Positions 23,401 through 29,290 of a DNA stretch of 64,000 bases are shown in pieces. A model generated the notes under the pieces. It was not told where the DNA came from and did not search any database. It saw nothing but the letters and a program-made list of their open reading frames with translations. Made by a program: the position numbers and the translations under genes. The first letter of the stretch is position 1, and every line of letters starts with the position of its first letter. The stretch is from Limnomonas spitsbergensis. Taxonomy: Eukaryota > Chlorophyta > Chlorophyceae > Chlamydomonadales. Where the stretch lies: assembly GCA_037349105.1 (NCBI GenBank), contig JAYJMM010000019.1:372001-436000 (forward strand), given 5' to 3'.

Positions 23401-24922
23401 CCCGTCCAGATCCCCCCTCCCATCCTCAGCTGACCGCACAGGGGCCAGGCTTGATACAGTCGCGCCCGAGCCAGCAGCCAGGGAGGAGGCAAGTGGGAAG
23501 CAAGTAGCTTTGCTCACAGGGTTGGGCAGAGTGAACCAGTGGCATGCAGACCAGATAGTGCGCATGGCGCAGGAGGGCAGAAGGAGAGTACAGATGTTGC
23601 GAGCTGCAGAGGCAGCTTGCGTGACAGCACCGGTGGGGCAGGAAATATCCTCTGCCGCCACTGACGATGATGAACAGGCGCAGCCTGTCAGTACAGCAGA
23701 GCAGGCGTTCAGCAACAGGGAGCGATCCAGGACGATGATCAGTGATGTTCTTGCTGACCTGCCTCGGGTGACGCCCCCTCATTCCCTTGCAGGCCTGGAT
23801 ACAGCTTGCCTGTCAAGTGGGGCTGTGCGGGCCATGGAGACCGAAGGAGTCGTCCTCTTCGAGCCTTTTGGAGGTATGTGCTCAGGGCTGGAAATGGTAC
23901 TCAGGGCAGGTATCCCAGTAGTGCAGTACTTGTATGCAGATATCAGTGAGGAAGTCAGAGAGATCGCAGGGGGTCGCCTGTTGCAGTTGCACAAGAGATT
24001 CCCCCAGTTGCTTCCGGTCAGAGCGTTTGATAAGGCTTTCAGAGCGTTGCCGCAAGATGTGTATGCCATTACGGCAGAACACCTCAAGGAGGCGGGTGCC
24101 CAGGAGGGGCGCCAGTGGTTCATGGTAGCAGGCTGGGAGTGCCAGGACCTTTCGTCAGCTGGCAAGGGGCGGGGGCTCGCGGGAGAGAGAAGCAAGTCTT
24201 TCTTCCCGTTAGTCAAGCTGTTGGGTACTCTGCAGTTCCTGCAGGGACCTAGGCCGCCAGCGTACCTGATTGAGAATGTAGCAATGCAATTGAATCAGAA
24301 GAGTGAGAAGGCCAGTGTTGAGGCTTTTCAGGAAGTGTGCAGGATTCTAGGGACACCGGCGTTGTTTGACGCAGCGCAGGTGGGGTCTTACGCCCACCGC
24401 ACCCGCAACTATTGGGGGAATATTGCCCCTGCAGCAGATATTGAATTTGTGATTCGTGCGTCGACCAGACCCCACGAGGGGATTGTAGACGACATTCTGG
24501 ACAAGGGCAGCAAGGCCCAGGTAGTATCATGTCCGGACAATGGGGGGTACCGCATCAATGTCACAGGGCAACCCAGGAAGGTGCTGCCGTGTTTGATGGC
24601 CACGCCCTCATCATATGCTTTCCGGAACGGGCAAAATGGGATGGTGTACAGGCCCATGGGGGACTTGCAGGAGCCCAACGCAAACGAGCGTGAACGCGCC
24701 ATGGGGTACGCTGTGGGGTCCACATTGCCGCGCCCAGACTTCCCAGAGGCAGCCAGACGGGCAGCCTTGGGCAGGTGCATGGATTCATGGGCACTCAGTG
24801 CATGGCTCAATGTGGCACTCGAGTGTGCTAAGATCATGCCAGCAGAATTGACACGCAGGGCAAAGCTGCCAAGCCAGGACAGGGACCCAGTGCTGGGGGC
24901 GACTTTAATGTCCAGCCACTAA
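11426..24922 (+). CDS. Retrotransposon polyprotein: gag, retropepsin, RT, RNase H, DNMT3-like C5-methyltransferase
   Basis: 4,498 residues from ATG 11426. A disordered Gln/Arg/Glu-rich N-terminus leads to a gag-like helical region (about 870-1060) and a CCHC knuckle at 1143-1156 (CYQCGSTSHLARDC). A protease motif LMDSACTCHVIT has its Asp at 1405 (DSA where DSG/DTG is usual). A variant knuckle starts near 1644 and a third knuckle is at 2036-2049 (CFKCNQPGHFANEC). An unrecognised globular stretch spans about 2450-2870. A hydrophobic segment, about 3377-3400, precedes RT (about 3575-3830, catalytic FIDD at 3721-3724). RNase H follows (about 3878-3995: YTDFS, QGEM, ITDHE, NADIPSR). From about 4140 to 4475 lies a C5-methyltransferase: motif I FEPFGGMCSG, motif IV GWECQDLS with Cys 4239, motif VI ENV at 4283-4285, motif VIII HRTRNYWGN, motif X-like LGRCMDSWALSAWL. 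The HRTRNYWGN and ENVAM text favours DNMT3-type enzymes. The Pro before the catalytic Cys is Glu. The frame ends at TAA 24920-24922. Confidence 0.92.
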   Translation: MPVEMTGIDLNPDRHQHPDVQRRSGRLRGLEPGIDLKNASAEIVAEALLIAEKLSEPVEPPAEDCRVREPDRVPPRGAGAQADGAVLVTRKGIGRGGPLPAGSDSCLNFEQGQTQAGTPELILDQATEASQSCDTRQSSAPEAEPQQSLPRVASVTQQVEKDPSQSGLRAEVAAASDKFAGWHKTCEVKPRIKTEGDGARIVPAEVKHEEDEPQPAAGRQSSQAGKDREKPAEPVGKPWADLSEEEQPDPVQEKQGQQTTAELRPVQQLQPRKALVRRGAGSTVFGTPLSSFPPSVNRPAQTSKEGSGSQRQREPERSETGGVACGNEEVEGPIGWAGIVQWATDLWKQVCSRTFLHFQDQVTAIEEFKAHHLRGWATKAMLGIPHTGLDRALLLAALGQVSKGRTGHEAARAVKAFADEWCKEVTGDQEEPGSEPEDEEDQVWEGFETGVQRPEGIREVQRWQQQAGAAPTPTLRSAAFEVSSEPSLRGRPRGRETPRASSPAASERAELTSQSLARMAEQSTATRRASKQESYELLRIVEDKENAYQETQVDYIKEFLRNRQPGAARGARRNEPAGSAQSSGPKIQETKEETQSDSYARNYTGGTQPGRQSREPPRGQAYSREQPHQHSQEPPRGQAEGREQPSQQSQEQLRGPAERSRGVRQEWQDQELPRGQAEPGRAQPWRPGSDSRPSRSEPERPPPEGSRGSAGRAGRQPSRDAHDHDEDYNRHDRYQSGRSPSRGGSGGPRSRSGSVDSGPGGADRRRPGARQESSDQEMKRLDREQARVNLQLQQQMVLQLAGVAKVAKIPAIQGNVPVLDMSHPGAVAARKYCQACGYWGSHNRLAMSDDQPALAVVAGEIAGSCQSPSAMTLLIKSLVKLWDSKPASMRPLMAAIRAAPHAGNRIAREVERIGQQWIAPAEQQGCEASLLTLWIRVVQEEVGKPTSEERTAITNLRLGVKTTLDPDVKPEETVEAFAHRVLTTAELLQISRDAVDHFGRSHSVSRMFHDGLPAVARAKLSKFVMTVPGYLSMSDEDQIAVLTQQVVLWERFALEMGDLGGTGFRQITNSGPGQGEAQPNRGRRERAGQWEMRTRLDGIVHPTGSAAVPQARMDGKPRGVTWADQAGAANYNAEGGSSAAKACYQCGSTSHLARDCRAPRARDERRPMPLVTDITPGPARQPQQQYPQQQQYPLPPRPQQGQAAGRSYDRNQNNRQYPRPGPGQGGQAQQAAHVSHLSNATGQAEPEGWHQTMAEMLSESVALMTQVGLVPKPAGFKQAVHNARPKSFLPEPLQEEEPVPGFTVQPSRKGAKRLVLSKLADDMSDIRLQVFKLNERLSALSFTTMPMGGDNTGHRGETSNTRPEGRTVTAAPKLQYFKNDRSNLEQCVGLMVNGKVLVAQKALMDSACTCHVITVNIAEQLVAMGAELVRTDEKIRTTDNAGADLYGVLFIYVVYGYGGPNAIMEPTVVRVVKTPPDAYEHLVGNPEFLKCNGVLEAAGRLTLRPREGPQRVQGVKDLTLPLLRASPAGGYQAAAVAWAGIQCGFAEREGWPAATVETEHEPLLQHSMATRAGTAMRAEQGAGPSSEPNPRLQRRRPVPVEAAVEETATPTAEEMARARRAAELSDVEKRAVRDFMPACPAYPCALCGKPDKHAVEECERRIQEFSRTPETAPAVQAGPPAAQRRGYGTAAADRPAQATSTRSRGEQQQQQQQLQKQPQVAGPRVQQASSGKGRQAQQQQGQGKPGAARAPAQSASNSEDEAQEAEEEEDCSVEKVPEPGTSPQDRQINRLAGQVNGLKKALRWRERQMWKQSAEFVDYLKGQLAGWKVITDGQQVMTTVQREYILRAEELTGLQEALGLQHLGGPPNHGQPLPYETDPELAGCVRAMLATPSPLRDVDSEHSGMEEPKKRSPSSSDESGSGDRRLRRRSRSAQRAISEERQGAVPTPAARTQRQGAGRRSNSEERSRDRRQRSPCRDQPRGRSRERHHAEVARPYRQGQEHQRGPGPGPTNRTLAEGSGAAEPRRHLGPRHGGLCFKCNQPGHFANECTNPEQAGLTGDRPGAPAGPARGYGTWGPGRGQGMPMESRRRTFDTAMGTPSARDFQQGAAGPSAWPEPPARQEPPEGEQPRWEGTGGHTCFMTGHMGISQDRDAYQAEVSQAGPVQVAPQRVPEGQVASQVSHWAMAVEALAMNHYGTMPAGSARSVAHALEFLKDLQRRGCPAPCVGWPNLMQRFLDREWDKYDEQWDEFERREREAVPQHDVDGWDTDSGSNLSAGRYEPQEPSPLHEREFGVLCPGTPEGNQDTGRGVAGAAAETEEPHRAGLRLPAARGTAAGSQLDARAGPVRTHKGTSSRCNAWGGIDEDGETQHGSEREGRSDARGEDRQLDQSFSRDRSYSRERIYIQPFPQSLPAGEPFVQYFRLGEEMPEASTSGAMLTMPGECRDGPCRLQNHRLLDGGEQTCVDRAAAMQAVARMIFPWDAVTAVMLGAALKGYILPSTNIADYMQRGWSRHPIYAYCVSEMVSLAIAAGITAVDAACWAHPDMPDIAPAEGMWQGAQPGFMRTPWAMDCVRELMGHPALRDRAFYVPVQAMGEFERFVETTEQAPVRAGLCHPGRPGRCEATIEASIVIPRTVAGQAVPWGPAPGDARAAIPVQQLVTYYYEEMADEELPVSSAWIHMHATHDDMPVYLFARHQQDVAVTKCASVDEAEFHAYTYARGADPAVWTLMLMALQRVLLPGQRSAAMRHVWGVENQWAPTEVTACPTWPYGPQQSPASGAMWEGEEELASSPFAVERLAAYVHQWVRQERRAWHDNRASSVLPYWQADVITTQLWRQAHPAGVRTLHPLFRGAGEVGIEEELEDLRNQPSRGHGPVGRRGADAEEPAAATDGPVQDEEPEWTQAAFVTFGAAAASWELLEYVDDLGVSALEAEPRGRAEPQAPLDSVGTSPTEDSDSRIPELSDNVSEGPPPLVEITESDEEWHEAGARPSDQDSVTRAEARDAEGNYMPADSGPGPGSPRYGMVGELPQLRRAWMRGIFQEQAAMKERRSRRAAIELGNGITLEEEANQVTAGISHQQAADQRACRTEGAAAGKESNGRPGDPQISPPAQTAAQGPWGDPAAYSTGRWVAVLRNFVDQLDVLRRQDMGQQEAGQEASLLFRLKMLPQPDPDPRMGGYSRAVRELQEELTERVSALYTRRAEGADTQQPSDSRSRQAQTGRGEDLARRVAGARETIRRGCGQDEPAGAGNSEAVQRANHRQERMAQCSTGQIPGAGPERASAIWADTAKLQGKNSKKARRRAGKAQRAATDRNRGSRPGMDCPTLPLRISQVDLEITWARGQQPPAQIAEPGVQPAEQLPQQPMRKTTACRGLLTCTAIKGILTGALQLILVWLLLSVCVPGARATGQGVRGGGFTAGQGAFVSGREAAAKLSSGWLRPPAVSSMRDTGGRGACSQQERWHNGNTTGEEELPAVDDPQAAVVIDMFQPGGVVEPPAEYVKTKEGWLLGKHPDFTAEQQENLEQSLRDRQGAFAYSMEDLPGYCGTQGEFTLALEDEVSSCFQKSRDMPPPKAAIFKEKCQPMIEAGIIVKVPQGGPIKFAANSVVAAKKSAETGEWTDHRIAHDMRRLNLRTAKQEFAIPRMETIFQNLGTAKIFSKVDLRSGFMQIPIKVEDQPKTAFWMGPELWMYTKLNFGLRNGPPFFQRMMEEEIARAGLSAFCVAFIDDLLVYSDTPAEHIRHVELMLDMLHSVGLRAHPDKSLFGCATVEYLGHNVSAQGLTPHAAKIAAVMALPEPASVKNIQEVMGFLNFYRCYVPDFSKKAACINALLVQGVPFVWGPEQSQAFQLIKTEMCEGGRVLRRPDYSGTGPDGKGPPRPFLLYTDFSKQGIGAVLGQCDDSGREYMVACTSRSLNKSERNYSSFQGEMLAAVYAARTYRHMLFGCKVHLITDHEPLTYLMDNQTLVGQHARWALMLQELDITIVHRSGACHQNADIPSRSPLPSSADRTGARLDTVAPEPAAREEASGKQVALLTGLGRVNQWHADQIVRMAQEGRRRVQMLRAAEAACVTAPVGQEISSAATDDDEQAQPVSTAEQAFSNRERSRTMISDVLADLPRVTPPHSLAGLDTACLSSGAVRAMETEGVVLFEPFGGMCSGLEMVLRAGIPVVQYLYADISEEVREIAGGRLLQLHKRFPQLLPVRAFDKAFRALPQDVYAITAEHLKEAGAQEGRQWFMVAGWECQDLSSAGKGRGLAGERSKSFFPLVKLLGTLQFLQGPRPPAYLIENVAMQLNQKSEKASVEAFQEVCRILGTPALFDAAQVGSYAHRTRNYWGNIAPAADIEFVIRASTRPHEGIVDDILDKGSKAQVVSCPDNGGYRINVTGQPRKVLPCLMATPSSYAFRNGQNGMVYRPMGDLQEPNANERERAMGYAVGSTLPRPDFPEAARRAALGRCMDSWALSAWLNVALECAKIMPAELTRRAKLPSQDRDPVLGATLMSSH

Positions 24923-26950
24923 GCCCTTGCTACTGCAGGAAACGCGTGCTCTGGCAGCGGGGAAGCGGCCGCGTCATACAGACAGTGCCTGGGAGAATCG
25001 GCCGCGGCAGACTGGGCCGACGCGGCACAGGAACCAGGTGGGAACGCGTCTGAGGCACGAGTTGATGTTGAAATCAGAGTAACCAGGGAAATAGAGAGTG
25101 AGAAGGACCAGCCAGGTTGTCCTGCAGGACCGTCGGCTAGGGTTGATGTGTGGGCGTATGAGCCCGTCTTGAGGTTTCTCCGTGAAAAGACTTATGTCCA
25201 GGGAACAGAGCTAGGAGAACAGACTAGAATACAGCGCAGAGCAGCGCCATTCCAGTGGGAATCAGAGAGGGGAGGAGTCCTGATGAGACTCATGCCTGAT
25301 GGTAGACGTTGTGTGGTGCCCAGGCCAGAAGACAGGCTAGCAGTGATCCAGACAGCGCATGCAGGTACGGGCCATTTCGGCAGCCACCGCACGGCTTTCA
25401 TGGTCATGCAGCAGCATTGGTGGCGGGGGCTTCGAGCAGCAGTCAAGAAGGCGGTGCAGGAATGCGGTGTGTGTGACAGGGCCAGGGCATCCACGTTCAA
25501 TCACATACAGCCCAACCTGCACCCGCTACCCATTGAGGGGTTGTTTTTCCGGTGGGGAGTGGACCTGTGTGGTCCATTCACGACCACTTCCAGGGGAAAT
25601 CGGTTTGTGATGGTGTGTGTGGAGCATTACTCCAAATGGGTGGAGTTGATCCCCATTCCAAGCAAGGCGTCTGATGTGACGGCCTTGGCATTCTTTCAAA
25701 ATGTTGTTGCACGATTCGGGGGATGCGCAGAGGTGGTGACAGACCAGGGAACAGAGTTCCAGGGTGAATTTCAGGACATGTTGTTGGACTGCTTCATTGA
25801 CCATCGCACCACTTCTGCCAACCACCCCCAGGCAGACGGGCTTTCCGAGAGGGCTGTCCAGACCCTCAAGGCAGGCCTGCGCAAGTGCTGCGAGGAGGGC
25901 AGCAGCGACGAGCCCTGGGACAAGATGGTGCCCTGGGTAGCCCTTGGCTTCCGATGCTCGCCGCAGCAGGCCACGCGCATGGCGCCGTACGAGGTGCTGT
26001 TCGGACAGAGACCTACCTTCCCCTCCAGAGTGGGAGCGGACCTCTGGAGCACAGCCAAGGTGGCAACGGCAGAGGAGGCAGCAGACCTGCTTTTGGCCAG
26101 AGTGGCCAGGATCAAAGAGGCACTGCCAGTCGCGGGTGAGCATCTAAAAATTGCGCAGCACCGCGACAAGCTGCGATATGCACGCATTCGTGGGGGAGGG
26201 TATGTCCCCCAGGTCAGGCGTTTTGCAGAGGGAGATTACGTGTATGTGAAGTATTCGTCAGAGCGACGCAGCCTCGATCCCAAGGCCAGGCCTGAGATCC
26301 TCAGGGTAAAAACACTGGGGGCGACGGGAACTTTGGTGCTGGAAGGGGCAGATGGCCTCACAGTTACAGAGAATGCAGTCAATTGTTCCCCATGCCACTT
26401 GCCCAACCTCAGGGGAGTGGTTGATTTCAGTGGAACCAGACCCAATAACAGCCTGTCATGCGAGGTGTGCCAGCTGCCCGATCGCGGAGAGGTGATGCTT
26501 TTGTGTGATGCCTGCAATACAGGTTGGCACATGGACTGCTTGGTACCAGTACTCGAGGAGGTGCCTGAGGGCGAGTGGTTGTGCCCACACTGCACGCCGG
26601 AAGACAAGGGAGCTGGGCCCGCTGCAGTAGCAGGGCCCCCCACAGAGGAGCGCAGTTTACAGGTCCAGGGGCGACCGAGCCCAGCGGCCAGAGCGGCTGC
26701 CAGGACAGCCCAGGAGGCCGACGTCATGGACAGGCCTGAGGTGGAAGTCATGGCCACCAACCCAGCAACAAGGCAAATGGAGCGGGGCATCGCAAGACCA
26801 ATGGCGAACGGGTTGTATGACATCTCGTACACCACTGGCCGGGGAGAGGCCAATGTCACCCCGAGAGCAGTTACAAGAAGGGCCAAGGTGGCCAAAGAAG
26901 CAGCAAGGGAGGAAGAGGAGTCAGCCCTTGAGGATTTTACCGGGACCTGA
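24923..26950 (+). CDS. Integrase-PHD part of the polyprotein, same frame after TAA
   Basis: This is in the same frame as the upstream polyprotein, with no other stop from 24923 to TGA 26948-26950, so one TAA separates the two parts. There is no ATG before 25282, so independent initiation is not obvious. Integrase: zinc-binding HAGTGH...CGVC; catalytic Asp at 25562 (WGVDLCG), Asp at 25742 (VTDQGTEF) and Glu at 25847 (DGLSERAV), a DD(34)E spacing. An SH3-like, gypsy GPY/F-type tail region follows (VYVKYSSERRSLDPK...). A PHD finger at 26459-26593 has all eight C4HC3 ligands (CEVC...CDAC...HMDC...CPHC). PHD fingers commonly bind histone H3 tails, so a role in choosing insertion sites is plausible but inferred. 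Expression could be by readthrough or from a spliced RNA, or the TAA may be a mutation of this copy. Confidence 0.9.
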   Translation, partial: ALATAGNACSGSGEAAASYRQCLGESAAADWADAAQEPGGNASEARVDVEIRVTREIESEKDQPGCPAGPSARVDVWAYEPVLRFLREKTYVQGTELGEQTRIQRRAAPFQWESERGGVLMRLMPDGRRCVVPRPEDRLAVIQTAHAGTGHFGSHRTAFMVMQQHWWRGLRAAVKKAVQECGVCDRARASTFNHIQPNLHPLPIEGLFFRWGVDLCGPFTTTSRGNRFVMVCVEHYSKWVELIPIPSKASDVTALAFFQNVVARFGGCAEVVTDQGTEFQGEFQDMLLDCFIDHRTTSANHPQADGLSERAVQTLKAGLRKCCEEGSSDEPWDKMVPWVALGFRCSPQQATRMAPYEVLFGQRPTFPSRVGADLWSTAKVATAEEAADLLLARVARIKEALPVAGEHLKIAQHRDKLRYARIRGGGYVPQVRRFAEGDYVYVKYSSERRSLDPKARPEILRVKTLGATGTLVLEGADGLTVTENAVNCSPCHLPNLRGVVDFSGTRPNNSLSCEVCQLPDRGEVMLLCDACNTGWHMDCLVPVLEEVPEGEWLCPHCTPEDKGAGPAAVAGPPTEERSLQVQGRPSPAARAAARTAQEADVMDRPEVEVMATNPATRQMERGIARPMANGLYDISYTTGRGEANVTPRAVTRRAKVAKEAAREEEESALEDFTGT

Positions 26951-27464
26951 AGCCCGGAGCGGCAGGGCCGCTGAGCACGTGACGTCACCCACGCCGTAGC
27001 TGGCAAGGAGCGGGCAGGCACCTACAGAGCAGAAATGCAGACGCAGTGCGGCTTGTCCTAGTACCCAGTAGGCAGCGGGCCGGCAGCCAGCGGACCGAAA
27101 ACGGAAGATGCAGGAGTAGAAGTTACGGCAGCTTAATGAAAATTTGTTTCTCAAATACCGTGGCAGCAAGGCTACAGTAGTACATAAGTTATGAAAATGA
27201 TGAGCGAGGAGAATTAGTCAACTCGAGCAATTATAGCACAGCAGGGGGCAGATCACGCTGCTACGGCGCACATTTTCTGTGGCCTTTAAAGACCAGGCGG
27301 CTATGGCGCAGTGGGGCGAGAGCAGCGGTTGTTCTTAGCTTGACCTGATAACTTTGAAATTTCACTGTTTGCTAGCCAGTAGTGGGCTGAACAGCTTGAG
27401 TTTGTAGGGTTCTGCGCATTGCGCTTCAGCTGAAACTCGGTTGATTTTTTTATTTCTGATTTGA
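26951..27464 (+). other. Retrotransposon 3' untranslated region
   Basis: Non-coding stretch between the integrase-PHD stop and the 26-bp repeat array. No frame or known motif is recognised. Confidence 0.5.
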
Positions 27465-27568
27465 AGAAGGCCTGAACCAGGCAGATTTTCGAAGGCCCGA
27501 ACCAGGCAGATTTGTAGAAGGCCTGAACCAGGCAGAATTATAGAAGGCCTGAACCAGGCATATTTGCA
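27465..27568 (+). repeat. 26-bp tandem repeat, four units
   Basis: Four near-identical units with core GAAGGCCTGAACCAGGCAGA begin near 27465, 27491, 27517 and 27543. They lie about 100 bp before the polypurine tract, in the element's 3' untranslated part. GGCCTGAACCAGGC can form a small stem. Function is unknown; RNA packaging or poly(A) control are possibilities only. Confidence 0.8.
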
Positions 27569-27668
27569 GATGATGATTTGAGCTTCTACATACATATTTT
27601 TCCAGAAGTTTATTTCAGTACCACCCCTTTTTTCCGGCTCCCCGCGCATGCCTGGAGGGCTTAACGCT

Positions 27669-27685
27669 GGGGAGCGGGGGGCGAG
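27669..27685 (+). other. Polypurine tract
   Basis: GGGGAGCGGGGGGCGAG lies directly at the start of block A. Polypurine tracts prime plus-strand synthesis and define the left edge of the 3' LTR. This makes block A the start of U3 by reverse-transcription logic, even though the element's integrated left end is block B. Confidence 0.7.
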
Positions 27686-27915
27686 TAAAGTAGTAGGGGC
27701 GGTACCCACGAGACGGAGACTTCCAGGCAGAGATATCCAGTTAGGGACTTCCAGATACAGTTATCTTGTTGACACACTCTTGTCTGAAGTACAAGGAGCA
27801 TGAGTGTACGGTGATGTACCGTGTTTGTGAGTAGAGGACACCTCTCTAAGGTGTCCTGACCGGAGTTTACGGTATTTACCATAGTATTGCAGTTACTGCT
27901 TTATGGTGCGACAGC
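27681..27915 (+). repeat. Terminal repeat block A, internal copy
   Basis: 235 bp repeated at 28545-28779 with no difference seen. It contains a 9-bp hairpin stem with 5-nt loop (27835-27857, AGGACACCT arms). It ends GCGACAGC and runs directly into block B, creating the 10-bp palindrome GACAGCTGTC at 27910-27919. Confidence 0.9.
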
Positions 27916-28547
27916 TGTCACAGTATATTACAGTATACGTGACAGAACCGTTTAGACCGCAGTTAGCGTCATCGGTGACTCCGCAGCTTCTCTGCGGAGT
28001 CTCCGGATTTGAGCTGAGACCTAGAAACCCGCTTACGCAGGATTAGTTTGACAGGTTCTACCGTACTCTGAACTGGGCCTGCCGGGTCCCTGTATCCCGG
28101 CAATTGCCTTGGCTACTTACTTCGTCCCTTTCTAAAGGACAGACCTCTATTTTGTAACAAGCACCGGCAGTCTTTGAGACCAGCAGCTTCCATATAAGTC
28201 AGTACCTTAACTCGAGTCAAGCCTAGCTCAGCCACCGCTGATCTAGCTGGAGACAAGTACCCCAGTAAGAGAACCGAGACTCTGCAGAAGAAGAAGTACG
28301 CAGCCTCGTCCCGTCCGTCTCTCCGCGTGTTACGCGGTAAGTGTCCTTAACATAGCCCTGCTGGATCGCGACCAGACGGCCAGAAGGCCTATGCCCCCAA
28401 AGTCTGTTGCTATATATACACAATATCCACCTAGCTGCTTAACTCGAAGAGCACTCGCAGCCAGTGAGTAGTCACTGAGCCTGCCCGTAGGCGTCCGTCA
28501 CTGCAGTGAGGAAAGAAGTCCGCCACGGACCTGAAGCGCACCTCGCG
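27916..28547 (+). repeat. Terminal repeat block B, right copy
   Basis: This matches 10096-10727 with one base change. It holds the second copy of the primer complement (28119-28141) and of TGTAA (28153-28157). It is followed directly by the second block A with 3-bp GCG overlap (28545-28547), unlike the left copy, which is followed by the primer-site candidate. Confidence 0.9.
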
Positions 28548-28777
28548 AGTAAAGTAGTAGGGGCGGTACCCACGAGACGGAGACTTCCAGGCAGAGATAT
28601 CCAGTTAGGGACTTCCAGATACAGTTATCTTGTTGACACACTCTTGTCTGAAGTACAAGGAGCATGAGTGTACGGTGATGTACCGTGTTTGTGAGTAGAG
28701 GACACCTCTCTAAGGTGTCCTGACCGGAGTTTACGGTATTTACCATAGTATTGCAGTTACTGCTTTATGGTGCGACA
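28545..28777 (+). repeat. Terminal repeat block A, right-end copy
   Basis: Second copy of block A, forming the right end of the element (…GCGACA) before the GCCT duplication. The B-to-A join CTCGCG|AGTAAAG has the form expected of a U5-U3 (two-LTR circle) junction. Confidence 0.85.
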
Positions 28778-28781
28778 GCCT
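28778..28781. repeat. Target-site duplication GCCT, right
   Basis: Right member of the 4-bp duplication flanking the retrotransposon; it matches 10092-10095. Confidence 0.7.
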
Positions 28782-29290
28782 TGCCACCCATTGGCTTACG
28801 CTGCCCAGCCATGCCGCTGCATGCCCGTGCTATGCAGCCTACACGTATGTGATGCACGCACATTGTAGCCATTCAGCCCACAAGCTTGCTTCGCTTGCAT
28901 GCTGCCGCCCCGCCGCCCACGGACATGTGCTCTGCATGTATGCTGCCGCCTTGCCACCCACTGGCTTATGCTGCCCAGCCATGCAGCTATATGCGGTAGC
29001 CATGCAGTCCACAGGTCTATGCTGCATGCTGTAGCCATGCAGCCCACATGCATGCGTTGCGTACATGCAGCATGAGCCCCGCCACTCAGTTGTGTACATG
29101 CATGCATCAGCCCCATCACATCACTCACACGCACGTGATGCTTGCATGTTGCAGCCCTGCCTTCACCTGGCATGTGCTGCCTGCATGCCACAGCCATGCA
29201 GTTCACAGGCATGCGCTGCCTGCTGCCGCCCCCCATTACCATGCAACATGCTGCTGCTCTACCACCCTGCCGCCCACTGGCAGAATGCAT
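28782..29290. repeat. CATGCA-rich degenerate minisatellite, right half
   Basis: This continues the repeat found at 9585-10091, with units such as GCATGCTGCCGCCTTGCCACC. TTGCCACCCATTGGCTTACG at the right junction closely matches TTGCCACCCACTGGCTTATG at 28953-28972, an undisturbed internal unit that shows the pre-insertion sequence. Confidence 0.65.

Larger units (their letters stand above)
10096..28777 (+). mobile_element. 18.7-kb Ty3/gypsy-like retrotransposon with C5-methyltransferase, PHD finger and split direct repeats
   Basis: The element begins TGTCACAG, ends TGCGACA, and is bounded by GCCT. Order: repeat block B (10096-10727); self-complementary primer-site candidate (10728-10750); leader; gag-protease-RT-RNase H-methyltransferase frame (11426-24922); TAA; integrase-PHD frame (to 26950); 3' region with 26-bp repeats; polypurine tract (27669-27685); block A (27681-27915); block B again (27916-28547); block A again (28545-28777). 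B copies differ at one base (10455/28275), and A copies look identical. RT and the DDE integrase place it with Ty3/gypsy elements, while B-interior-A-B-A is the split-repeat layout known from tyrosine-recombinase elements. No tyrosine recombinase is seen. It sits between two head-to-head rod-glycoprotein genes. Confidence 0.95.

Noticed and set aside
10096..28777. DIRS/Ngaro-type tyrosine-recombinase element
   Set aside because: The repeats look split, but the enzymes are a DDE integrase and retropepsin, there is a target duplication, and no tyrosine recombinase or adenine methylase is seen.
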